DNA of 64,000 bases, taken from Reticulitermes speratus (Eukaryota > Arthropoda > Insecta > Blattodea > Rhinotermitidae). Where the stretch lies: assembly GCA_021186555.1 (NCBI GenBank), contig JAJKFL010000042.1, positions 48,368,980-48,432,979 of the forward strand, in the 5' to 3' direction. Shown here one piece after another: positions 56,010-64,000 of the stretch. Numbering within the stretch: the stretch's first letter is position 1; each line of letters starts with the position of its first letter. A program made the translations under genes and the position numbers. Under the pieces are notes generated by a model. That model was not told where the DNA came from. It was given only the letters and a program-made list of their open reading frames with translations, and ran no database searches.

Positions 56010-57220
56010 GGTGTTTAATATTAACCTTTCTCGCTCAAGAACGTGGGCTCATGCCTTTCGCGGCTTGTATGGTATTTGAGATTTTCATGAGAGTGGAAGT
56101 TCTCATTGTGATCGTATGTGTTATGACTCTGTTCGTGTAGTTGGCTATCGTTGCTTTGGACAAACCTGCTACCTTCAGCTTCACTTCTACTGGGAAGACA
56201 GGGACAGTAAATTGATCTAAAAAATTGGTACCCAGAGTGTCCTGTCGCATAAACCACAATCTGAGACTGTCCATTGCAGACATACATACTTAATTCTGTG
56301 CATACATTCCAAGGATCCAGAAGTTGGTCAGATTGCCCATAGGATGTGGATTAAGTAATAAAATATGAAATAGATGGTTAGGTACAGTTCAGAGCATTAT
56401 TAAGTTGAATGTTACACTAAATTATTGTACATGCAACAGATAACCAATAAGTTATACCAGAAGCCTCTAACTCAGATGTACAGTAATTGAGACTGAACAA
56501 ATAACTTCAAAAAATAATGTCATGATGCACGCCATTTTAAGCAATAAGTAGACTTAATGTTTTGTTGAAATTAAACAGTTAAGAACATTTTGTAATTTTA
56601 ATAAGAAAACTAACAATTATTATAAATATTGAATTTAAACTTTACAGCATTATTAGCTCTTCACTCTTATATGTTGTACGTTATCATTCAGGGATAGCAA
56701 ACCTGTCTCAGTCTGTATGATCCCTGATGAAAAAAAATTGTAATCTTTTAAATGAAAAACAAATATTCTGTTTGTATATCTTCAACACTGAGCCAGGCCA
56801 CGTTCTGTACATAAAATAAGACCATTGAGAGGGCCGCATAAAATTAACTGGCAAGCCGCGCTTGGGACTCCTGAATTATGCTGTTGATTTCTACTGTACA
56901 ATCTGTATCCCTGGATATAAGACAACCCTAAGTTTAACATAATCCGCCCTTCACAGTCTTCAGTTTTCAGCAAAATACCTAGGTGAGATATGTTTAAATT
57001 TCAGCATAACTTTAATTAAGTTGACCGTCCCCTGTCCCCCAATTTTACAGATAAAAAATAAGGAGAAAGTTCTTATCTTATATTTGGGTTAAGTACAAGA
57101 ACCTCTAAAAAAGGCAATGACACGCCTGTTCAAAAAGTATGTGTTACATGTGTGTGTTGTAGTGACATTTGTTACGGCTGCTTATCAGAAATAGTGTCAG
57201 TGCAAATGCTGAATAGTGCA
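56010..57220. other. Intron, nothing firmly recognised
   Basis: Minus-strand frames at about 56021-56287 (88 codons) show no family resemblance. No clear repeat ends. Confidence 0.4.
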
Positions 57221-57224
57221 GGGC

Positions 57225-57392
57225 AAGGGTGCACAAAACCAGAGCTCCAGATTGCCTGGGCCACTAAATTTTGTACAGTGGCACCTAATATTTGTAGACT
57301 CTCAGTATGGAACTTGTTTCATTTGACCCTTCTGGCACCTAGAATTTGTAGGCGGCTCCTAGATTTCTGAAAAATGTTTGGACCCCTGATAG
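57225..57392 (+). mobile_element. hAT-like MITE, second copy
   Basis: CAGGGCAAGGGTGCACAAAA at the left and TTTGGACCCCTGATAG at the right. Shares GCACCTAATATTTGTAG and CTCAGTATGG with the reverse complement of 20294-20465. No clear target duplication. Confidence 0.6.
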
Positions 57393-57436
57393 AGGCTGTG
57401 TTCCGTGTTCAGCCACATCTCTCGCTGTTGTTCCAG

Positions 57437-57698
57437 CCATGGCAGAGGTCTCACCGTTGCCCAGGGTCAAACATGTGCATGATGACCCTGTCACTGCATC
57501 GCCTCAACAAGGCTCCTATCAGGCCTCAACATTAATCAATCCAGATGGAGCTGGCTCAAATGCCGGAGTTGTTGCGGAGAATAGCAATGGTTCTGGTTCA
57601 CCAACAGTCATCAAGAAGGTTTTCATGTTTTTTGAGCCCAGGGGATGCCTCAAAGAGCGTGATGACTACTCACTCTACGTGTTTCCACCTCACAACAG
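57437..57698 (+). CDS. Ca-alpha1T: Cav3 exon: end of II-III linker and approach to domain III
   Basis: The acceptor GCTGTTGTTCCAG precedes 57437. CC completes Ala, then MAEVSPLPRVKHVHDDPVTA, ASTLINPDGAGSNAGVVAEN, SPTVIKKVFMFFEPRGCLKE and RDDYSLYVFPPHNR. The CLKERDDYSLYVFPPHNR end matches CLERDSWSAYIFPPQSR before IIIS1 in vertebrate Cav3.1. The Met codon at 57439 is internal. Donor ACAG|GTAAAT leaves two bases (AG), completed by A of the next exon to Arg. Confidence 0.93.
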
Positions 57699-57936
57699 GT
57701 AAATTTATTTATTTGGTTGGAAGACACTGCATCAGTTTCTTGTTACATGTTTGCGAGAGGTGTAATATGAAGTACATAAAGGACCATTTAATCCTTAAAA
57801 GTACAGTCTATATTTACCCCTGCTTTAACACTAAAAAATTCTGTATTTGTGTGTTTCGTATGATTCTGCCGGTAAACACCAATCATTTCCCAAAATAATT
57901 TGTATTAACACTTTGCAGCATAATTGCTAGTAACAA

Positions 57937-58192
57937 ATATTTCAAAATTCAGTTCCTACCTCACAGAAAACACCATTGCTCCATTGAAAGTATCACTTGG
58001 TTAATGCTGTTCAAGGAAATAATGGCTCTTGACTCTTAGAATCACACGGAATAGATAAATATGCTCTGCACAAAATGCAGAATCTCTTAATGTTAAAACA
58101 GTTGTGTTTTAAAAAGTTAAATAATTGGTCTTTGTAATGGGAATGTAATGTGTTTTTGTGAGGTAGGAACTAAATTTTTAAATATGCTATGA
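57937..58192. mobile_element. MITE with long imperfect inverted ends, parent form of the 114-bp satellite
   Basis: Left CAGTTCCTACCTCACAGAAA and right (reverse complement) TAGTTCCTACCTCACAAAAA give inverted termini of about 50 bases. The interior has GGTTAATGCTGTTCAAGGAA and GCTCTGCACAAAATGCAGAA, in the same order as the 114-bp unit and its tail. This links the satellites to a transposable element. Confidence 0.6.
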
Positions 58193-58551
58193 TTATCTGA
58201 GACCTTCACTAAAATAATTCAGCTGCCCAGGTGGAAGGATTGGATGGACACATCTAAAATTCGCAGGAAGTTCTCAGAAATTTGCACTTTATTATTTGTA
58301 TATACCTATTTCTGGCCTCAGAGAGATAGGTCTATTGCAGTGTTTGGTTTGTGTTGTTGTGTGTTGTCAGTAGACTTTCATGTGTAAGTTGCTTCTTTGC
58401 TTGAAGGTCTGACATTTGAGGAGAATATTTCTACATGTTACGTTATATATTAATGTTAGGAAGGTGACGGACGGTAGGTGGATTCATATGAACATAAACC
58501 AATGTGACAAATCCTCACAAGATTTGAGGTTTTTACATTAATGAATGCGAA

Positions 58552-58850
58552 GTTGGAGTAGTGTAGTCTGTATAGTGACTAGCTAGTTATGGGCTGGGCG
58601 GTCTGGGGTTCGAATCCCTGAATGCACAAGAGACTTTCTCTGCTCATAAACCATCCAGACCGGCTCTGTGCCCCACCCAGCGTCCTATTACATGGGTACC
58701 GGGGGCTCTTTCTCCAGGGGTAAGGAGGCCGGGGCGTGAAGCTGGCCACTCACCTCCATCTAGTGCCGTGGTTAAGAATGAGTGGAGCTATACCTCTACT
58801 CCTCCTGTATTCCTTCATGGTGTGGACAGGGACAAGTTTATATTACCTTT
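58552..58850 (+). mobile_element. tRNA-like SINE (family B), nearly full length
   Basis: B box GGTTCGAATCC at 58607-58617, the body ATGGGTACCGGGGGCTCTTT and GGCCACTCACCTCCATCTAG, and the end GGAGCTATACCTCTACTCCT. Reference copy for the family in this window. Confidence 0.75.
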
Positions 58851-58869
58851 CACAGTGGCGAATATTAAC

Positions 58870-59015
58870 ATTATGGTCTTCTGGGATGTGACGCCGTGTA
58901 GTCTGGTATATAGACACCAACATTTCAGAAGAACGTACGGCTTTCTTCTTCTGTTCTGAAGATGAAGGTAGCAGGTTTATCTATCTGACTTACTACATGG
59001 TGTCACATCAGAAGA
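58870..59015. mobile_element. Fold-back element copy
   Basis: GTCTTCTGGGATGTGACGCC at the left against ATGGTGTCACATCAGAAGAT at the right, with TTCTGAAGATGAAGG in the middle. Ends about 65 bases before the IIIS1 exon. Confidence 0.65.
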
Positions 59016-59081
59016 TGGTGATCATGATAAAACCTTGTCTAATATTATTATATTCAGAAATTCTTGTCTTTGGTATTACAG

Positions 59082-59274
59082 ATTCAGAGTGATGTGCAAG
59101 ACGCTAGTAGACAGAAAGTGGTTTGATAATGCCATCCTCCTCTTCATTGCCCTGAACTGCATCACCCTGGCGATGGAACGGCCAAACATACCACCAGACA
59201 GCACCGAACGCGTGTTTCTCGCCACTGCCAATTATATTTTCACAGTCGTGTTTGCTGTTGAAATGTTCGTCAAG
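59082..59274 (+). CDS. Ca-alpha1T: Cav3 exon: domain III S1 to S2
   Basis: The acceptor TGGTATTACAG precedes 59082. One base completes Arg, then FRVMCKTLVDRKWFDNAILL, FIALNCITLAMERPNIPPDS, TERVFLATANYIFTVVFAVE and MFVK. LNCITLAMERP is the IIIS1 signature of Cav3; NYIFTVVFAVEMFVK is IIIS2. Donor CAAG|GTAAAG after 59274 leaves phase 0. Confidence 0.95.
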
Positions 59275-60036
59275 GTAAAGAGTACCAGTGCAGCAACTGC
59301 CTTGTGCTGAAGTGATATTTGAGACTTTACCTCTGTGAATAAATGCTCTAAAACCATCTCAGACAATCAGGCACGCCGTGTTTGAGCTAATACCCAACGT
59401 TTTAGAGACTTGTTACCTCTGTCATAGACATTGACTGGTTGGTATTCATAATGTAAATGTGATGTGTTTTCTGTGACTTTGGAACTAAATTTATAAGTAT
59501 GGTTCAGATGAATTTCATGCTTCAAATGTTAATAAATAATCTGATGAGTGGAACACTTCTGAGTTCCTTCACTAATAATTTCGACAATTAATGACATACG
59601 AACTACTTAATTGATATGACATGATATTTATTAACTGTGATTGGGTTGCCACCTGGTGGCAGAGTTCCGTACACTTGTAAACAAATAAAAAAAAAGAAAA
59701 CATCTATATACATAAGGAGACAGATACACAAAACAATACAAAAGCACAGAGCACACAAATAGAAGGCAAGACATACAAAACAAGAACACAAACATAAGAC
59801 GTACAATAAAAGACAAAAACATAAAAACATAAACATAAAACAGTCATTAAGGTTTAACAAAGAGCTAAAAGATCATAAAGCAAATAATTAAAAAATAAAA
59901 ATGAAAAAATACACATTGCACGAAACATGAGACATGAAACATGAAACTTGCTGTGTTTTGATGACTTGGCAGTTACCATTGCAAATTCAATGCGACACTG
60001 ATATTGATTCATGAAGAAAATATTTGCCTTTTCCAG

Positions 60037-60186
60037 GTGATCACTGCCGGAATGGTGTATGGGCGAGAGGCATATTTCACATCAGGTTGGAATATAATGG
60101 ATGGTTCGCTGGTCATCATCTCGATAATCGATTTGCTCATGTCCCTAGTGTCAGACGGCAGCCCACGGATATTCAACATTCTCAGG
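60037..60186 (+). CDS. Ca-alpha1T: Cav3 exon: domain III S2-S3 and start of S4
   Basis: The acceptor TGCCTTTTCCAG precedes 60037. Phase 0: VITAGMVYGREAYFTSGWNI, MDGSLVIISIIDLLMSLVSD and GSPRIFNILR. NIMDGSLVIISIID is IIIS3; the exon ends at the first S4 arginine. Donor CAGG|GTAAAT after 60186 leaves phase 0, and the next exon continues [12 protein letters not shown]. Confidence 0.95.
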
Positions 60187-60615
60187 GTAAATGAGTCTTT
60201 TTTCAAATATAGCTTATTTTGCAGACCGTAAGGCATACTTTCTTTTTCCAAAAATGAAGGAAAACCTTCGTGGACATCTGTATGATTCAAATGAAGAGGT
60301 GGAAAGGACTTGCAGGACCTGGATGAAGAAACAATGTGTGGAGTTCTTTCGCGACTCCTTTGAGAAACGTGTCCGTTGTTAGCGGAAGTGTGTGGAGAAC
60401 GGTGGAGATTATGTGGAGAAGTAAATACAGGTGATAAAAGGGCTCATTTCAAGAATTATTTTCGTGTTTCATTTATTAAAATATCCTTATTAAAAGAAAA
60501 GTAATCGAGATGGAGGCATTACTTTTCATTCACCCTATTTATTGTAGTGAGTGCATTATGTAAACTAGAATTATCAGAAGGACACTTCATTTATATATAT
60601 ATATATATATATATA

Positions 60616-60801
60616 TACAGTAAAACCCTGATTTAATGTCCCCGTTCCCGCATTTAGTGAAATCCCGGATTTGGTGAATATTTTTTCATGTCCCGACAAT
60701 AGCTCCATATAAACATATAAACCTCCATTTAATGAAAACCTCCATGTAGTGAAATATATTCTAATCCCCCAGCAATTCATTAAATAGGGGTTTTACTGTA
60801 T
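60616..60801. mobile_element. MITE with ACAGTAAAACCC termini, flanked by (TA)n
   Basis: ACAGTAAAACCCTGATTTAA at the left and TTAAATAGGGGTTTTACTGT at the right are inverted. Flanking TATATA repeats on both sides are consistent with TA target preference of Tc1/mariner-pogo elements. Confidence 0.8.
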
Positions 60802-60859
60802 GTATATATATATATATATATATATAAGGCTGTACAGATTTCTCTCTCCATATAAGGAT

Positions 60860-61070
60860 TCAAGTTTCCTGGGATATGATGCTGTGTTATTGGGAGATAG
60901 TTCAGAACATTCTGAAGGATTGTATTGCCTGCATCTCCAAGGGTCACGTAGTGCCAGGGATAATTTCTTCTTGAACTGCTTGACCCTTCATGATGAAGGC
61001 ATTATGATCCCATGAGACATAAGGAACCACTAACCCCAAAACAGTGCATCACATCCCAGAAGACTTCGAG
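60860..61070. mobile_element. Fold-back element copy
   Basis: TTTCCTGGGATATGATGCTG at the left against CAGTGCATCACATCCCAGAA at the right; the middle has CTTCATGATGAAGGC, decayed. Confidence 0.6.
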
Positions 61071-61215
61071 TGCTGAGCAAACTGCTGTGAGAAAGTCCAA
61101 TTTTATTGGCTTCTGGTACAACGTCTATTACAGCACACATTCATAAACATTTAAGATAAAACACCAACAAATGCACAAATTATAAGGTGCAAATTTGCTC
61201 CCTATATCATGATTA

Positions 61216-61254
61216 CCCTACGCGTTTCAGCTCCTCATGAGCCATCATCAGGGG
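61216..61254 (-). ncRNA. Hammerhead-like ribozyme motif in left arm
   Basis: Minus strand: stem I CCC (one more A-T pair possible), core CTGATGA, T, stem II GGCTC/GAGCT with loop ATGAG, GAAA, palindromic stem III ACG/CGT, A at the cleavage position, stem I GGG. All invariant core bases present. Confidence 0.55.
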
Positions 61255-61755
61255 TTATTTTCTCTATTATAAAAGGTGCTTTACAAATGCTGCATCTGTG
61301 GTTGGCACTTTTGATTATGCACTATTTTGGGCATAAGACACTTGTTCATAAGTTAAAAAACACACGAGTCATAAATCAAAGTTAAAATGATGGTTTGTTA
61401 AAAAATCTTGTTAAAAGCACTGTTCACTGCGTCTATTGTATAAAAAAATTTGTTTGCACTTCTAAAAGTTACAGTAGATCACACACTGCACCGTGCTGGT
61501 TGCGATGGACTCTGACGTGTACCGGCAATAGCTTTCCGTTGTTGTCATCCTGCTTAATATGTCGTAGTACAGTCCTCTCGATGTTGTGGTATTAATTAGT
61601 AGGAAGAAGAAGTGGTTCTGGTGCTAGTATGGTGTGGGGTTGTGTCTTGAAGTATACCCGGTGAAAGTGAACTGTGTGCCCAAAATAGTGCATAATCAAA
61701 AGTGCCAACCACAGATGCAGCATTTGTAAAGCACCTTTTGTAATAGAGAAAATAA

Positions 61756-61794
61756 CCCCTGATGATGGCTCATGAGGAGCTGAAATGCGTAGGG
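61756..61794 (+). ncRNA. Hammerhead-like ribozyme motif in right arm
   Basis: Same as the left-arm motif except stem III reads ATG/CGT (one G-U pair). CCC 61756-61758, CTGATGA 61759-61765, GAAA 61782-61785, GGG 61792-61794. Confidence 0.5.
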
Positions 61795-61913
61795 TAATCA
61801 TGATATAGGGAGCAAATTTGCACCTTATAATTTGTGCATTTGTTGGTGTTTTATCTTAAATAATAAAATGCACGGTGAATTAAAACTTAAAATTCATAAA
61901 CATGTTGTTGCAG

Positions 61914-62075
61914 GTTTTTAGGCTGTTAAGGTCACTTCGTCCGCTGCGTGTGATAAATCGAGCTCCGGGCCTGAAGCTTGTTGTTCAGACTCTGCTTTCA
62001 TCCCTTCGCCCTATTGGCAACATTGTTCTCATCTGTTGTACATTCTTCATCATATTTGGAATTTTAGGTGTTCAG
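61914..62075 (+). CDS. Ca-alpha1T: Cav3 exon: domain III S4 voltage sensor to S5
   Basis: The acceptor TGTTGTTGCAG precedes 61914. Phase 0: [40 protein letters not shown] and [14 protein letters not shown]. Regular arginines of IIIS4, S4-S5 linker [12 protein letters not shown], and S5 [19 protein letters not shown]; nearly identical to vertebrate Cav3.1. Donor CAG|GTAAAA leaves phase 0. Confidence 0.96.
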
Positions 62076-62218
62076 GTAAAACTTACACACTCACTTTTTT
62101 TATTCCAGGCATTCATAGGTTTTTTTCCCACTACCAGAGTCCACTTTCAATCCTAACCTGAAACATCAATGTAACCCTTTCAACCAAACATGTTCTCTCA
62201 CACTCCATCCTCTTACAG

Positions 62219-62259
62219 GAAGTTTTACCAACCAACATTTTGTTGGTTGGTAAAACTTC
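62219..62259. repeat. Perfect 19-bp hairpin with TTT loop
   Basis: GAAGTTTTACCAACCAACA - TTT - TGTTGGTTGGTAAAACTTC, no mismatches. In the intron after the IIIS5 exon. Likely a miniature inverted repeat; shorter than a usual microRNA precursor. Confidence 0.9.
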
Positions 62260-62654
62260 TTTTATTCTCTATATGCAGGAAATCATGGTATATTTAATTT
62301 AGTTAAACTAGCAGTATTGTTTGTAGCATGTCAGGCAGAAAATTCCTCACTAAACAGCTTGGACGACGCCGCGTAATATCCCAGAAGAGCGGCAGAAGCC
62401 TGAAATCATGGTTCATTCAGGTCTCCTGGGCCCATATAAAGCATTCTGTGCCTTAGGTTATGCATATTATTTTTTATTTGGAACAATTTAAACTGTTTTG
62501 TGAGAAAAAGAGGTCATGTTTTACATCCACACAAAACAAGAGGTTCAGTTTACTTAAATATTTACTTTGTAGAAAATGCATTAAATTGCTGAATTTAATC
62601 GTGGCAAAACACTGCAAAATATACGTGTATCCATCACTTAACGTCTACAACAGT

Positions 62655-63095
62655 CTACTTTAGACAGCGCTCAAAAGGACAAGAACAGGCTTTATAGGTA
62701 GGAGAATGTGAAAAATGTGTAAAATTTTGTATGAGCCCTATTGTGTATTTTGAGAAGCCCTGTACTGGTGACATTGAAGATTCATTTATATAAAAAATGT
62801 AGGTTGAGTCTAGGGTAGCCTGTTTCTTAACATTTAAGGGCATTTTAATATTGTTGTATCTGTTTTTATTTTCAAAATTTATTTTATTAAGGAATTTGTC
62901 GCAGTTATATTCGAAAGGATTTTTAAATACAACGTGGGAAAAATTATAACCACCTACTTGTATTTTATGTCTGGGAATTAAATTATTTATGGTATATTGC
63001 ATTCCTTTCATCACTGTCTTGAGCAACGTAGCTGTCACAGGGTGTCCCTTCAGATACAGGCTTTCTTGAGATGAAGTTGCCTTACTCTCTGTCAC
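62655..63095 (-). CDS. Unassigned 146-codon open frame in intron
   Basis: I do not recognise this. The minus-strand frame begins MTESKATSSQESLYLKGHPV and includes LKTVMKGMQYTINNLIPRHK, FKNPFEYNCDKFLNKINFEN and ENKNRYNNIKMPLNV. It is longer than chance frames in this AT-rich region, Asn/Lys-rich, with no obvious domain or membrane segment. It may be a remnant of a transposable element or retrocopy. No promoter or splice context seen. Confidence 0.2.
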   Translation of the reverse strand: MTESKATSSQESLYLKGHPVTATLLKTVMKGMQYTINNLIPRHKIQVGGYNFSHVVFKNPFEYNCDKFLNKINFENKNRYNNIKMPLNVKKQATLDSTYIFYINESSMSPVQGFSKYTIGLIQNFTHFSHSPTYKACSCPFERCLK

Positions 63096-63567
63096 AATAG
63101 AAGGAGTACCCTTTATGTTTATATAGTTGGTAAATATTTTTTTTTTTTATTTTTTCAGTTTTCATATCGAAAACTTAATACCGTTTATTAATGTTGGAAC
63201 CTTCAGTTCAGACGAAACACTTACATTTTATATATTGGACAATTTTTCTGCTTGTATTTATTTTCACTCCTAGAACAATTAAATGGCTCAAAAATAATTG
63301 CTTATTGTTTTTAAGGTGTTTCTATTACTATCTGAGACTATCTGCTAACTCAACCACACCTTTGAAATCTGTAACCTTTTTGTGTAGTCTCGTATGTGGT
63401 TACAGATATGTCAGATGAAACAACTGCTTCCATAATGAGTGCAAAAGTCCGTGAAAATGGTGAGAGCACATTCCTCCAAACAGTTGTTACCAGCTACAGG
63501 ACTACCATAGTGCTATAAACCAGAACACTGCAGTGTAAACATACTTCATAATCTTATGTAGTTTAGT

Positions 63568-63825
63568 AGGGACTAGGTAGCTCAGTCACTGTAATGACTG
63601 GGCTGCAGTGTGGGCAATGAGGCATAAATTGATTCCCATTCCTACCAGTTACAAGAAATGTTTCTCCTCTCTAAAACATCCAGACTGGTTCTGGGGCCCA
63701 CCCAGTCTCCCATATAATTTGTGCCATGGGTTCTATCTGTAGGGGTAAAATGGCCAGGGTGTGACACTGAGCATGCACCTCCATCCACTGCCATAGTTCC
63801 CCATGTGCCATCTTGCTGTGGCATG
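63568..63825 (+). mobile_element. tRNA-like SINE (family B), diverged
   Basis: GGTAGCTCAGTCACTGTAAT (A box) and TTGATTCCCATTCC (decayed B box), then CCAGACTGGTTCTGGGGCCC and GCACCTCCATCCACTGCCAT. Ends about 125 bases before the last exon. Confidence 0.65.
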
Positions 63826-63950
63826 TAATTAAACTTACTGACAGCTCTACATGTTCCTTTACGTTGTTCAGAATAATTTAGAGCTGTAAATTAAGTGTGT
63901 TTCAGAGTGCTTACCTTAGGAACTAAACAAATCTTGTTGTTATCCTACAG

Positions 63951-64000
63951 CTATTCAAAGGCGCGTTTTACTATTGTGAGGGTCCAGACATCAAGAATGT
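63951..64000 (+). CDS. Ca-alpha1T: Cav3 exon: start of domain III S5-P turret, cut by window edge
   Basis: The acceptor TTATCCTACAG precedes 63951. Phase 0: LFKGAFYYCEGPDIKNV, matching GVQ|LFKGKFFVCQGEDTRNI of vertebrate Cav3.1. The turret, pore helix and the Asp of the domain III filter lie beyond the window. Confidence 0.93.

Larger units (their letters stand above)
61155..61861. mobile_element. Largest fold-back element: ~180-bp arms, 343-base centre, paired ribozyme-like motifs
   Basis: Left arm about 61155-61333 (TAAGATAAAACACCAACAAA) and right arm about 61677-61861 (TTTGTTGGTGTTTTATCTTA) are almost exact reverse complements. Hammerhead-like motifs lie in each arm on opposite strands (61216-61254 minus, 61756-61794 plus), both pointing outwards. 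The centre has no open frame beyond 66 codons and no reverse transcriptase or endonuclease motif. It lies 50 bases before the IIIS4 exon acceptor. Confidence 0.9.
2760..64000 (+). other. Ca-alpha1T: T-type (Cav3) calcium channel alpha-1 subunit gene, partial at both ends
   Basis: Overall gene span within the window. The product is the pore-forming subunit of a low-voltage-activated calcium channel in the plasma membrane, with four six-helix domains. The window holds the distal I-II linker, all of domain II, the II-III linker, and domain III S1 to the start of S5-P. Domain I is upstream; the rest of domain III, domain IV and the C terminus are downstream. Diagnostic peptides are KYFQQGILLAILINTLSMGI (IIS1), TQEDWN (domain II selectivity filter), [19 protein letters not shown] (IIS6), and [19 protein letters not shown] (IIIS4-S5). 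All accepted exons have AG acceptors, GT donors and matching phases. Coding is about 3.6 kb, under 6% of the window. Family identity is very secure; exon ends are inferred from splice consensus. Confidence 0.95.

Noticed and set aside
58768..58959. 63-codon open frame ending in FWDVTPCSLVYRHQHFRRT
   Set aside because: Reads through a SINE and a fold-back element; this peptide is a typical repeat artefact in insect gene predictions.

Overview
The window comes from a large, intron-rich, repeat-laden animal genome, most likely a neopteran insect. The coding sequence resembles arthropod and vertebrate T-type calcium channels. The repeats (tRNA-derived SINEs, non-LTR retrotransposon tails, mariner and hAT remnants) look like those of big-genome insects such as cockroaches or termites. 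The species cannot be fixed from sequence alone.

One protein-coding gene explains the window: the alpha-1 subunit of a voltage-gated T-type (Cav3) calcium channel, the Ca-alpha1T/CACNA1G-I family. It runs on the plus strand and extends beyond both edges. I could place 21 exons by homology, splice sites and phase. They cover the His-rich I-II linker (2760-7381), domain II (8053-46058), the II-III linker (47086-57698) and domain III S1 into S5-P (59082-64000). Every adjacent exon pair is phase compatible, giving about 1,200 continuous residues.

The most notable coding feature is a pair of alternative exons for the domain II S5-P turret: 23159-23273 (38 codons, vertebrate-like, one Cys) and 38921-39077 (52 codons, five Cys). 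They share phases and flanking peptides. Using both, or neither, breaks the frame, so they should be mutually exclusive. They sit in a 30.5-kb stretch between the S4-S5 exon and the pore-S6 exon.

The introns hold four tandem arrays: an 87-bp satellite at 1-2283, built from the antisense tail of a LINE; a 114-bp satellite at 11585-14889 with a second array at 42646-43530; a 17-bp array at 17581-18073; and a 35-bp array at 47793-48663. They also hold three or more SINE families, repeated copies of a LINE tail, MITE/TIR elements (some with exact target duplications), and many palindromic fold-back elements.

Several fold-back elements carry, at or near their centre, a motif matching the type I hammerhead ribozyme core (CUGANGA, stem II, GAAA, very short palindromic stem III, UH, short stem I). 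This resembles what is known from Penelope-like elements and retrozymes. It is the best candidate for an under-described system here.

No tRNA, rRNA, second cellular gene, promoter or polyadenylation site could be supported. Long AT-rich intron stretches, especially about 30.4-36.2 kb, show nothing recognisable.
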